NCBI RefSeq assembly: GCF_001905825.1 | Contig: NZ_LIVV01000011.1 | Span: forward strand, 84,696-148,695 | Length of the DNA stretch: 64,000 nt | Direction of reading: 5' to 3' | DNA from: Streptomyces sp. CB02009 | Lineage (GTDB): Bacteria; Actinomycetota; Actinomycetes; Streptomycetales; Streptomycetaceae | Shown: positions 8,319-16,312 of the stretch, piece by piece | Numbering within the stretch: the first letter of the stretch is position 1 | How the letters are laid out: each line of letters starts with the position of its first letter | The notes under the pieces: generated by a model | Database searches by the model: none | Told to the model about the DNA's origin: nothing | Seen by the model: only the letters and a program-made list of their open reading frames with translations | Translations under genes and position numbers: made by a program

Positions 8319-9200
8319 GTGTTCGGTAACTATCTGATCGGCCTGCGCGAGGGCCTCGAAGCAAGCCTGGTCGTCTGCATCCTCATCGCCTATCTGGTCA
8401 AGACCGGCCGGCGGGACGCGCTGAAGCCGATCTGGATCGGCATCGGCGTGGCCGTCGCGGTGGCCCTGGCCTTCGGCGCCGGCCTCGAATTCGGCTCCCA
8501 GGAGCTGACCTTCGAGGCGCAGGAGCTGCTCGGCGGCTCGCTCTCGATCGTCGCCGTCGTCCTGGTGACCTGGATGGTCTTCTGGATGCGGCGCACCGCG
8601 CGGCACCTCAAGGCCGAGCTGCACGGCAAGCTGGACGCGGCGCTGCAGATGGGCACGGGCGCGCTGGTCGCCACCGCGTTCCTCGCGGTGGGCCGCGAGG
8701 GCCTGGAGACGGCGCTGTTCGTGTGGGCGTCGGTCCGGGCCTCCTCGGACGGCACGTTCGCCCCGCTGGCCGGTGTCCTGCTCGGCCTCCTCACGGCGGT
8801 GCTCCTCGGCTGGCTGTTCTACCGCGGGGCGCTGAGGATCAACCTGGCCAGGTTCTTCACCTGGACCGGCGGGATGCTGGTCGTGGTGGCGGCGGGCGTC
8901 CTCGCGTACGGCGTGCACGACCTCCAGGAGGCCCGCTTCCTCGACGGCCTCGCGAACAAGGCCTTCGACATCTCGGCGACCATCCCGCCGGACAGCTGGT
9001 ACGGCACGCTCCTCAAGGGCGTGTTCAACTTCCAGCCGAACCCGACGGTCCTTCAGGTCACGGTGTGGACGCTGTATCTGGTCCCGACGCTCGCGCTGTT
9101 CCTGGCCCCGATAGGGTCGGGTCCGTCCACGCGGGTGAAGAAGCAGAAGGCGACCGATGAGCAGGCTGACGCTGAGGCGAGCGCCGGGACGACCGCTTGA
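8319..9200 (+). CDS. efeU: High-affinity iron permease EfeU (FTR1 family)
   Basis: Seven-helix inner-membrane ferric permease, 293 aa. The two REGLE iron-coordination motifs that define FTR1/EfeU are at residues 10-14 and 126-130. GTG start follows a GGGAGG ribosome-binding site. The C-terminal tail is charged and cytoplasmic. It forms the channel for iron handled by EfeO and EfeB. The 3' end overlaps the next lipoprotein gene by 44 nt, so that gene is probably part of the same transcript. Confidence 0.93.
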   Translation: MFGNYLIGLREGLEASLVVCILIAYLVKTGRRDALKPIWIGIGVAVAVALAFGAGLEFGSQELTFEAQELLGGSLSIVAVVLVTWMVFWMRRTARHLKAELHGKLDAALQMGTGALVATAFLAVGREGLETALFVWASVRASSDGTFAPLAGVLLGLLTAVLLGWLFYRGALRINLARFFTWTGGMLVVVAAGVLAYGVHDLQEARFLDGLANKAFDISATIPPDSWYGTLLKGVFNFQPNPTVLQVTVWTLYLVPTLALFLAPIGSGPSTRVKKQKATDEQADAEASAGTTA

Positions 9201-10233
9201 GCGGCTGTCGGCAGGACGGTCCACGCGATCCGCGGGAGCCACGCGCCCCGCGCGACCGGTACGCCTCCTCGCGGCGGCGGCGGCCGCGACCGCCCTCGCG
9301 CTGACGGCGAGCGGCTGCGTCACCGTGCACGGTGAGCTCGCGCTGATCCCGCCGGCCACCCAGGCCGAGGCCGCGCAGGCCCTCGCCGACTTCACCGCCG
9401 CCTACAACAGGGCCGACAAGGCCCACGACCCGGCCCTGGACGCGAGCCGGGTCACCGGTCCGCTGGGCGAGATCAACCAGGCGGGTCTGCGCGCGCGTGC
9501 GGTGACGTCGCCCGGCGGCAACGCGAACCACCGCCCCCTCGAACTGTCGGACGCGCGCTTCGTGCTGCCCAGGAAGGCGGGCTGGCCGCGCTGGTTCCTC
9601 GCGGACACCGACCCGAACCTGGACACCGACGAGGGCGCCGGCGACCAGCGCTGGCTCGTCGTCTTCGTGCGCAACGGGCCCCAGCAGCTGTGGGAGGCCG
9701 CCCATCTGGTGATCATGGGCCCGTCGCAGGTGCCCGAGTTCGCCGAGGAGGACGGGTACGCGGTGCCGGTCGCCGCGGACACCGACACGCTCGCGGTCGC
9801 GCCCGAGGACCTCGGCACGGAGTACGTCGCGTATCTGAAGGACGGGCAGCCGGGTCCGTACGCGGCGGGGCCGCACACCACGGCGCTGCGGGAGCAGCGG
9901 GAGAAGGGCGCCAAGCGCCCGGGGCTCGCGACGCAGTACCTGGACCGGGTCGCGGACCAGGGCGACTTCGCCCCGCTCGGGCTGCGGACGACGGACGGCG
10001 GCGCGTTCGTCTTCTTCGCGACGCGGTTCTTCGAGCGGCAGACGGCGGCGCCGGGCTACCGGCCCAAGGTCGACCCCGACATCAAGGCGCTGCTGACCGG
10101 CGAGGTCAAGAACACGGTCACCAAGGAGTGGGTGTCCAACCAGGCGGTCCTGGTGAAGCCGGCGGGCACCGACCGTGACGGGGTCACGATCAAGGCCCGG
10201 CTCCAGGGCGTGGTGGGCGCGCAGGGCTCGTAG
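9157..10233 (+). CDS. Lipoprotein of unknown function downstream of efeU
   Basis: A 358-aa protein with an unusually long Arg-rich N-terminus before the hydrophobic stretch and a lipobox ASGC (Cys 54). The mature part has no motif I can name; it contains WFLADTDPN and QLWEAAHLVIMGPSQVPE. The start overlaps the end of efeU by 44 nt, and no closer in-frame start precedes the signal peptide. Linkage to iron uptake is positional only; comparable lipoproteins occur in streptomycetes without an assigned role. Confidence 0.75.
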   Translation: MSRLTLRRAPGRPLERLSAGRSTRSAGATRPARPVRLLAAAAAATALALTASGCVTVHGELALIPPATQAEAAQALADFTAAYNRADKAHDPALDASRVTGPLGEINQAGLRARAVTSPGGNANHRPLELSDARFVLPRKAGWPRWFLADTDPNLDTDEGAGDQRWLVVFVRNGPQQLWEAAHLVIMGPSQVPEFAEEDGYAVPVAADTDTLAVAPEDLGTEYVAYLKDGQPGPYAAGPHTTALREQREKGAKRPGLATQYLDRVADQGDFAPLGLRTTDGGAFVFFATRFFERQTAAPGYRPKVDPDIKALLTGEVKNTVTKEWVSNQAVLVKPAGTDRDGVTIKARLQGVVGAQGS

Positions 10234-10240
10234 GCCCGGG

Positions 10241-10264
10241 GTCAGCGGGTCAGCGGGTCAGCGG
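10241..10264. repeat. Three tandem 8-bp repeats across a stop codon
   Basis: GTCAGCGG is repeated three times without spacer. The array includes the stop codon and last codons (Pro-Leu-Thr-Arg) of the minus-strand Prim-Pol gene. Gain or loss of one unit would change where that protein ends. Confidence 0.7.
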
Positions 10265-11029
10265 CCAGGCGATCTCGTGGGCCGAGTGCTCGCCGTCGCT
10301 CTCCGCCTCGCGCGCGGCGACGTGGCGGGCGCAGGCGTCCTGGAGGGTCTCCAGGAGGTTCAGCGGGTCGGGCAGCGGGTGCTCGGGGCCGCGGAGCCAG
10401 GCGACGACCGGGTGGGCGCTCTCGTCCCCGGGGAGCCGGGCGGGCGGTACGAGGACGTAGCTGCCGCGGCAGTGCCAGCGGAGCCCCGGGTGCTCGGCCA
10501 TGGTCTCGGGGTGGCAGTCGAGCTCACACGGCCACCACTCGTCCTCGTCCTCGGGGGTGCCGCGGGTGGCGGTGAAGAAGAGCATCCGCCCGCTGACCGA
10601 GTCGACGTCGACGGACTCGGCGACCGGCCCGACCTCGACGCCCTCGGCGAGGAGGCGCTCCAGGGCGGCGCGGCCGGCGGCGAGCGGTACGTCGAGGACG
10701 TCGTGGACCATGCCGGTGGCGGTGATGAAGTTCGCCTCGGGCTCGTTGCGGGCCCAGCGCTCGATCTGGGCGCGGTCGGTGGTCGACTGCGTCTGCCAGG
10801 CGAAGGAGACCGGGTGCCGGGCGGGGGTGGGACAGCCGATCCGCTCACAGGAACAGCTGTAGCCGACGGGGTACGCGGCGGGGGCGAGGGGCAGCCCGGC
10901 GGCGGCGACGGCCAGGAGCAGCGTCTCGCGGTCGTTCTCGTCGTCGGCCGCGGTGCGTTTCGGGCGCCTGCGCAGCCACTGTGCGAGTTTGCTCTCCGTG
11001 CCGCGGTAGCGGCCGATCCCGTCGCCCAT
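10250..11029 (-). CDS. Bifunctional DNA primase/polymerase-like (Prim-Pol) domain protein
   Basis: A 259-aa protein resembling the Prim-Pol N-terminal domain of the archaeo-eukaryotic primase superfamily. Family-like segments are LAVAAAGLPLAPAAYPVG near the N-terminus, a CSC..GCPTPARHPVSF cysteine/His block near residue 65, and a late GSYVLVPPAR motif. There is no helicase domain and no plasmid or phage context, so it is a stand-alone chromosomal copy like those often annotated in Streptomyces, where the function is unknown. The acidic catalytic pair is not obvious, so activity is uncertain. Confidence 0.7.
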   Translation of the reverse strand: MGDGIGRYRGTESKLAQWLRRRPKRTAADDENDRETLLLAVAAAGLPLAPAAYPVGYSCSCERIGCPTPARHPVSFAWQTQSTTDRAQIERWARNEPEANFITATGMVHDVLDVPLAAGRAALERLLAEGVEVGPVAESVDVDSVSGRMLFFTATRGTPEDEDEWWPCELDCHPETMAEHPGLRWHCRGSYVLVPPARLPGDESAHPVVAWLRGPEHPLPDPLNLLETLQDACARHVAAREAESDGEHSAHEIAWPLTR

Positions 11030-11144
11030 CTATCCCCTCACACCTCATGCTCGCCCGTTCGGCTCTGCCCATGGTCCCACCATCCTGCGCCCTGGGTGAC
11101 CGGAGTGCGGAACCGGGGTCGGGAACCGGTGTGCGACGGGTGTG

Positions 11145-11765
11145 TCAGACCCTCGGCGCGAGGCCGCGCAGGGCGAGGTCGACGAGGCTGTCGGCGTACG
11201 CGTGGGTGAGCGGCAGCGTGCGGTGGAGCCAGCGGTGGTGGAGCGGCCCGACGAGGAGTTCGAGGGCGATCCGGGGGTCGACGCCGGGGTCCACGTCGCC
11301 GGCCGCCTGGGCCGCCTCGATGCGGCGGACGTAGTACTGGAGCTGCGGTTCGAGGAGCGCCTCGGTGAAGCGGGCGCCGAGCTCGGGGTCGACGATGCCC
11401 TCGGCCGCGAGGGCGCGGGTGGGGGCGTCGAAGGCGGGGTCGTTCATCTCGTCGACGGTGGCGCGCAGGACGTACCTGAGATCGGCGGCGAGGTCGCCGG
11501 TGTCGGGGATCTCACTGTCGGCGTCGCCGCCCAGGGCCTCGTTCGCGCGGGAGGCGAGGTCCAGGAAGGCGTCGAGGAGGACGGCGGCCTTGGACGGCCA
11601 CCAGCGGTAGATGGTCTGTTTTCCGACACCGGCGCGGGCGGCGATGCCCTCGATGGTGGTCTTCGCGTAGCCGGCCTCGGAGACGAGGGCGAGGGCGGCG
11701 TCGAAGATGGCGCGGCGGGAGCGCTCGCTGCGGCGGGAGGCGTCGGGGGCCTTGGTGTCGGGCAT
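11145..11765 (-). CDS. TetR-family transcriptional regulator
   Basis: 206-aa repressor. The N-terminal HTH (about 20-65) has the TetR signature AKTTIEGIAARAGVGKQTIYRWWPSK; the C-terminal ligand domain is of the type with DP-rich loops (AAGDVDPGVDPRIALEL). It is divergent from the dimethylargininase gene. The region upstream of its start contains three ACGTCTCG/CGAGACGT half-sites that are the likely operator, so it is probably autoregulated and may also control ddaH. The closeness of a TAGATT -10-like element to the ATG suggests a short or leaderless mRNA. Confidence 0.88.
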   Translation of the reverse strand: MPDTKAPDASRRSERSRRAIFDAALALVSEAGYAKTTIEGIAARAGVGKQTIYRWWPSKAAVLLDAFLDLASRANEALGGDADSEIPDTGDLAADLRYVLRATVDEMNDPAFDAPTRALAAEGIVDPELGARFTEALLEPQLQYYVRRIEAAQAAGDVDPGVDPRIALELLVGPLHHRWLHRTLPLTHAYADSLVDLALRGLAPRV

Positions 11766-11785
11766 GGGCCCAATCTAGCAGCCCA

Positions 11786-11810
11786 CGAGACGTCACGTCT
11801 CGCGAGACGT
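11786..11810. promoter_or_regulatory. Candidate TetR operator, three overlapping half-sites
   Basis: CGAGACGT at 11786-11793, ACGTCTCG at 11795-11802 and CGAGACGT at 11803-11810. The last two form a perfect 16-bp palindrome and the first two an inverted repeat with a 1-bp spacer. The cluster lies 21 nt upstream of the TetR gene start and 126 nt upstream of ddaH. Confidence 0.7.
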
Positions 11811-11935
11811 GGCCGGAACCGAACCACCCGAACGGTCCACAGCGCGGCGGGCCCGGAAGGCGGACCATGGGGTCACCGATCCGGCGGATCATCACCCCGC
11901 CGGTCCTCTGAACTCCCGTCCGTGAGGAGCCCTCA

Positions 11936-12766
11936 TTGCGCACCACTCCGCGCACGTCCTCGCCCCGCCGTTATCTGATGTGCCCACCCACGCACTTCAC
12001 GGTGACGTACTCCATCAACCCCTGGATGGACCCCACGAAACCGGTCGACCTGCCGCTCGCCCTCGCCCAGTGGGAGGACCTGCGCGACCGCTACCGCGCG
12101 CTCGGCCACACGGTCGAGACCCTCGCCCCCGACCCGGCGCTGCCGGACATGGTCTTCGCGGCGAACGGCGCCACCGTCGTCGACGGCCGGGTCCTCGGAG
12201 CGAAGTTCGCCCACGCGGAGCGCGCGGGCGAGGCCGGGGCGCATCTGTCCTGGTTCCGAGGAAACGGTTGGGCAGCCGACGACGTGCAGGTTCCGGAGCA
12301 CGTCAACGAGGGCGAGGGGGACTTCGCCGTCACCGCCTCCTGGATCCTCGCCGGGCGCGGCTTCCGCTCCAGCCCGCTCTCGCACGACGAGGCGCAGGAG
12401 TTCTTCGGCCGCCCGGTGATCGGCCTCGAACTGGTCGACCCGCGGTACTACCACCTGGACACGGCGCTGTCCGTCCTGGACGACGCGGGCGACGAGGTCA
12501 TGTACTACCCGGACGCCTTCTCCCCCGGCAGCCGCGCGGTGCTCGCCCGGCTCTTCCCCGACGCCCTGATCGCGACGGAGGAGGACGCGGCGGCCCTCGG
12601 CCTGAACGCGGTCAGCGACGGCCGGAACGTGCTCCTCCCCCAGGCGGCGGTGGGCCTCTTCGAACCGCTGCGGCGGCGGGGCTTCGAGCCGATCGGCATG
12701 GACCTGGGAGAACTCCTCAAGGGCGGCGGCAGCGTGAAGTGCTGCACCCAGGAGCTGCGGCCCTAG
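11936..12766 (+). CDS. ddaH: Dimethylargininase (N(G),N(G)-dimethylarginine dimethylaminohydrolase)
   Basis: Amidinotransferase-fold hydrolase, 276 aa, converting dimethylarginine or a related substrate to citrulline and an amine. TTG start at 11936 follows GTGAGGAG. Active-site features are MCPPTHFTVTY near the N-terminus, the acidic motif EGEGDF, His173 in YYHLDTALS, and the nucleophile pair Cys269-Cys270 in GGSVKCCTQEL at the C-terminus. In other streptomycetes this gene often sits beside ornithine aminotransferase, which is absent here. A TetR gene is divergent. Confidence 0.9.
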   Translation: MRTTPRTSSPRRYLMCPPTHFTVTYSINPWMDPTKPVDLPLALAQWEDLRDRYRALGHTVETLAPDPALPDMVFAANGATVVDGRVLGAKFAHAERAGEAGAHLSWFRGNGWAADDVQVPEHVNEGEGDFAVTASWILAGRGFRSSPLSHDEAQEFFGRPVIGLELVDPRYYHLDTALSVLDDAGDEVMYYPDAFSPGSRAVLARLFPDALIATEEDAAALGLNAVSDGRNVLLPQAAVGLFEPLRRRGFEPIGMDLGELLKGGGSVKCCTQELRP

Positions 12767-12780
12767 GCCGGCGGGCCAGG

Positions 12781-12831
12781 TCCGGACTCCTGCCCGCCCG
12801 ACCCGCCGTCGGGTCAGGCGGGCAGGGCCGG
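12781..12831. terminator. Bidirectional hairpin after ddaH
   Basis: Strong stem CTGCCCGCCnGACCCG (12790-12805) with CGGGTCAGGCGGGCAG (12810-12825) and outer TCCGG/CCGGA. It lies just after ddaH and can serve the convergent Rsm22-like gene. There is no U-tract, as is usual for high-GC terminators. Confidence 0.75.
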
Positions 12832-12848
12832 ACGAAGGCGGACGGGGC

Positions 12849-12900
12849 GGGGGTCCGGGAAGGGGGTCCGCGAAGAGGATCCGGGAAGCGGTCCGGGAAG
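12849..12900. repeat. Imperfect direct repeats of GGTCCGGGAAG
   Basis: Four imperfect 12-13-nt copies (GGGTCCGGGAAG, GGGTCCGCGAAG, GGATCCGGGAAG, CGGTCCGGGAAG) sit between the ddaH terminator and the end of the Rsm22-like gene. No function is apparent. Confidence 0.6.
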
Positions 12901-12905
12901 GGCCC

Positions 12906-13889
12906 TCAGCCCTCGTCCTCCGGCGGCCAGGCGTCGCCCCACTCCGCGTCGCGGGCCTGCTTGTACAGCGGGCCGTGCCGCTTGGTGACCGTGTCGCGGG
13001 CCAGCCCGTCCGGGCCGCACAGGTCGAGGAGCACCATCCCCTTGCGGATCTGCGGCCTGCGGGTGATGCGGGAGACCGCGGGCTCCGGCGGGAACCGGGT
13101 CGCCGCCACGTAGCTGTACTTCTCGTCCTCGTACGGCAGCGAACCGCCCTTCACCTTCCGGTGCAGCGAGGAACGGCTCACCCGGGCCGAGAAGTGGCAC
13201 CAGTCCGTGCCCGGCTCGATCGGGCAGGCCCCGCTGTGCGGGCAGGGCGCGGCGACCGTGAACCCGGCCTCGATCAGCAGCGTGCGGGCCGCGATGATCC
13301 GCTCGTAGCCGTCGGGGGTGCCGGGCTCGACGATCACGACCGTCTGCGCGGCCCGCGCCGCCTCGGTCACGAGCGCGGCCCGGTCGGCCGCGGTCAGCTC
13401 CTTGAGCACGTACGAGACGGTGACGAGGTCCGTGTCGGCGAGCTTCAGCGCGTCGCCGATCCTGGCCGTGCGCCACTCGGCGTCCAGGGTCCCGGCGGCG
13501 AGTTCGCGGCCGAGGGCGAGGGCCGGCTCGGCCCAGTCCAGGACGGTGGTGCGGGGCGGCCGCTCCTCCCAGGCCTCGGCGACGGCCCAGCCGGCCGCGC
13601 CCGTACCGCCGCCGACGTCGGTGTGGGTACGCGGCTCCCAGTCGGGCGCCGCCTCGCGCAGGGCGCCGAGGGCGCCCCGTACCGCCTCGAAGGTCGCCGG
13701 CATCCGGTACGCGGCGTACGCGGCGACGTCGGAGCGGTCGCGCAGCACGGGGGCGTCCGTCGGGGTGGTCCCCCGGTAGTTGGCGATCAGCCGGTCGACG
13801 GCCCGGGCGGCCTGCTTGGGCGGCAGCCCGTCGAGGAGCCCGGCGAGGGCGGCGCGCAGGGAGTCGGCGGAGGGAGCGGAGGCGTTCAC
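12906..13889 (-). CDS. Rsm22/METTL17-family SAM-dependent protein with four conserved-type cysteines
   Basis: 327-aa member of the small-ribosomal-subunit Rsm22 family. SAM-binding motif I is DVGGGTGAAG at 91-100. Four cysteines, C216-x5-C222-x8-C231 (CPHSGAC...DWCHF) and C291 (LLDLCGPDG), resemble the set proposed to hold an iron-sulfur cluster in the mitochondrial homologue METTL17. The mitochondrial proteins act in small-subunit assembly; the bacterial role is probably in ribosome maturation or rRNA modification, but this is not shown. Next upstream is a drug efflux gene 10 nt away with the same orientation. Confidence 0.85.
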   Translation of the reverse strand: MNASAPSADSLRAALAGLLDGLPPKQAARAVDRLIANYRGTTPTDAPVLRDRSDVAAYAAYRMPATFEAVRGALGALREAAPDWEPRTHTDVGGGTGAAGWAVAEAWEERPPRTTVLDWAEPALALGRELAAGTLDAEWRTARIGDALKLADTDLVTVSYVLKELTAADRAALVTEAARAAQTVVIVEPGTPDGYERIIAARTLLIEAGFTVAAPCPHSGACPIEPGTDWCHFSARVSRSSLHRKVKGGSLPYEDEKYSYVAATRFPPEPAVSRITRRPQIRKGMVLLDLCGPDGLARDTVTKRHGPLYKQARDAEWGDAWPPEDEG

Positions 13890-13898
13890 CGAGACATT

Positions 13899-15215
13899 CT
13901 AGGCGGCGGGACCGGTGGCTCCGGCGGACGTCCTGGCCGTCTGCCACGGCCTGCACAGGCCGAGGAAGCAGGTCAGTGCCAGGACGGCGCAGGTCAGCTG
14001 CACGACCGCCATCGGGACGGCGGTGTGCTCGCCGGCGATGCCGACGAGCGGCGAGGCGACGGCGCCGACGAGGAACGACGTCGTGCCGAGCAGCGCGGAC
14101 GCGGAGCCGGCGGCGTGCGGGGTGCGCATCAGGGCCTGGGCGTTGGTGTTCGGCATCGCGAGGCCCATCGCGGACATCAGGACGAACAGTCCGGCCGCGA
14201 CCGGGACGAGTCCGACCTCGCCGAAGACGCCGCTGGTCATGAGGAACAGCGCGAGGGAGGACACGAGGATGGTCCCGAGGCCCCAGCCGAGCGCCTTGTC
14301 GAGGCTGACGCGGCCGACGAGCAGCTTGCCGTTGATCTGGCCGACGGCGACGAGGCCGATCGAGTTGAGGCCGAAGAGCAGGCTGAACGTCTGCGGCGAG
14401 GCCCCGTAGATCTCCTGGACGACGAACGGCGAGGCGGAGATGTACGCGAAGAGGGCGGCGAAGGCGAGGCCGCCGGTCAGCATGTACCCGGCGAAGACGC
14501 GGTCGGCGAGCAGGCCCTTCATGGTGCGCAGGGCCTGGCCGACGCCACCCTCGTGGCGGCGCTCGGGCGGCAGCGTCTCGGCGAGGAAGCGCCAGACGAC
14601 GAGGGTGAGGAGGACGCCGATGACGGTGAGGACGTAGAAGACGCCCCGCCAGTCGGTGATCCGCAGGATCTGGCCGCCGATGAGGGGCGCGATGATCGGG
14701 GCGACGCCGGAGATCAGCATCAGGGTGGAGAAGAACCGGGCCATCTCCACGCCGTCGTACAGGTCGCGGACGACCGCGCGGGCGATGACGATGCCGGCGG
14801 CGCCGGCGAGGCCCTGGAGCAGCCGGAAGCCGATGAGCATCTCGGCGGTGGGGGCGAGGGCGCAGACGGCGGTGGCGAGGACGTACACGATCATGCCGAT
14901 GAGCAGCGGGCGCCGGCGGCCCCACTTGTCGCTCATGGGGCCGACGACGAGCTGGCCGAGGGCCATGCCGGCGAGGCACGCGGTGAGGGTGAGCTGGACG
15001 GTGGCGGCGGGGGCGTTCAGCGCGCCGGTGACCTCGGGCAGGGCCGGGAGGTACATGTCCATGGAGAGCGGGGGCAGTGCGGTGAGCCCGCCGAGGACGA
15101 GGGTGACGAGCAGCCCGGTCCGGCGGGCCGCCGTGGTGCCGATCGACTCCGGGGCTCTTTCGGTTATGTGCCCTTGTGTTGTTTTCTGGCCGCTCTCCGG
15201 CATCGACCGCTCCAT
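13899..15215 (-). CDS. Bcr/CflA-family multidrug efflux MFS transporter
   Basis: 438-aa 12-helix drug:H+ antiporter of the DHA1 Bcr/CflA branch. Characteristic MDMYLPALPEV in helix 1 and the loop 2-3 signature GPMSDKWGRRRPLL near residue 85 are present. The family exports bicyclomycin, sulfonamides and related compounds; the substrate here is unknown. A hydrophilic N-terminal extension of about 30 residues precedes helix 1; Met5 is an equally possible start. It lies 10 nt upstream of the Rsm22-like gene, suggesting cotranscription. Confidence 0.9.
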   Translation of the reverse strand: MERSMPESGQKTTQGHITERAPESIGTTAARRTGLLVTLVLGGLTALPPLSMDMYLPALPEVTGALNAPAATVQLTLTACLAGMALGQLVVGPMSDKWGRRRPLLIGMIVYVLATAVCALAPTAEMLIGFRLLQGLAGAAGIVIARAVVRDLYDGVEMARFFSTLMLISGVAPIIAPLIGGQILRITDWRGVFYVLTVIGVLLTLVVWRFLAETLPPERRHEGGVGQALRTMKGLLADRVFAGYMLTGGLAFAALFAYISASPFVVQEIYGASPQTFSLLFGLNSIGLVAVGQINGKLLVGRVSLDKALGWGLGTILVSSLALFLMTSGVFGEVGLVPVAAGLFVLMSAMGLAMPNTNAQALMRTPHAAGSASALLGTTSFLVGAVASPLVGIAGEHTAVPMAVVQLTCAVLALTCFLGLCRPWQTARTSAGATGPAA

Positions 15216-15304
15216 TTCGTTGAATCCTTGCCTATGCTCTCAGCTCGACCGGCATGGTCGAGACCTCTGCGGGACCGGTGGGACAGATGGGGACGGGTGG
15301 GCAC

Positions 15305-16312
15305 ATGGGTAAGACGGTGCGCTGGGGAATCCTGGCGACGGGCGGCATAGCGGAGCGGTTCACCACGGACCTGCTGACGCTCGACGGCGCGGAGGTCGTC
15401 GCGGTGGCGTCCCGCACGGAGGCGTCCGCGAAGACCTTCGCGGACCGGTTCGGCATCCCGCGCGCGTACGGCGGGTGGGACGGACTCTTCACCGACGCGG
15501 ATGTCGACGTGGTGTACGTGGCGACTCCGCACCACGCGCACCGGGAGGCGGCCGGCCGCGCCCTGGAGGCGGGCAAGGCGGTGCTCTGCGAGAAGGCTCT
15601 CACGCTCAACGCCCGCGAGACAGAGGAACTCGTCACCTTGTCCCGGGACCGCGGCCTCTTCCTCATGGAGGCCATGTGGATGTACTGCAACCCGCTGATC
15701 CGGCGCCTCGTCGAGCTGGTCCGCGACGGGGCGATCGGCGAGATCAGGACCGTACAGGCGGACTTCGGGCTCGCGGGCCCGTTCCCGGCGGACCACCGGC
15801 TGCGGGACCCCGCCGTGGGCGGCGGGGCGCTGCTCGACCTGGGCGTGTACCCGGTGTCGTTCGCCCAGCTGCTGCTCGGCGAGCCGGACACCGTCCACGC
15901 GCACGCGCTGCTCTCGCCGGAGGGGGTCGACCTGAACACCGGCATGCTGCTCGGCTGGTCGGACTCCGGCGCGTCGGCGCTGCTGTCCTGCTCGCTCGAC
16001 GCGGACACCCCGCTGACGGCCTCGGTGACGGGCTCGCTGGGCCGGATCGACCTCCCGCGCGGCTTCTTCTTCCCGGAGCGCTTCACCCTGCACCGCGCCG
16101 GCCACGAGCCGGAGGAGATCACGTCGTCGGACGATCCCCACTCCCTCCGGCACGAGGCCGCCGAGGTCATGCGCTGCCTGCGGGCGGGCGCGACGGAGTC
16201 CCCGCTCGTCCCCCTCGACGGCTCGCTCGCGGTGATGCGGACGCTCGACGCGGTACGGAACCGCATCGGCGTCCGCTACCCGCAGGAGGACGCGGCGGTC
16301 ACGCGGGCTTGA
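15305..16312 (+). CDS. Gfo/Idh/MocA-family NAD(P)-dependent oxidoreductase
   Basis: 335-aa oxidoreductase with an N-terminal Rossmann fold: WGILATGGIAERFTTDL is the dinucleotide loop, and CEKALTLNARETEEL carries the catalytic EK pair near residue 98. The C-terminal half is the trihydroxy-dipicolinate-like dimerisation domain (LLDLGVYPVSFAQLL). ATG at 15305 is preferred over two upstream in-frame ATGs because GGTGGG precedes it. The substrate is probably a sugar or polyol derivative but cannot be named. The 3' end overlaps the convergent phoD by 14 nt. Confidence 0.88.
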   Translation: MGKTVRWGILATGGIAERFTTDLLTLDGAEVVAVASRTEASAKTFADRFGIPRAYGGWDGLFTDADVDVVYVATPHHAHREAAGRALEAGKAVLCEKALTLNARETEELVTLSRDRGLFLMEAMWMYCNPLIRRLVELVRDGAIGEIRTVQADFGLAGPFPADHRLRDPAVGGGALLDLGVYPVSFAQLLLGEPDTVHAHALLSPEGVDLNTGMLLGWSDSGASALLSCSLDADTPLTASVTGSLGRIDLPRGFFFPERFTLHRAGHEPEEITSSDDPHSLRHEAAEVMRCLRAGATESPLVPLDGSLAVMRTLDAVRNRIGVRYPQEDAAVTRA

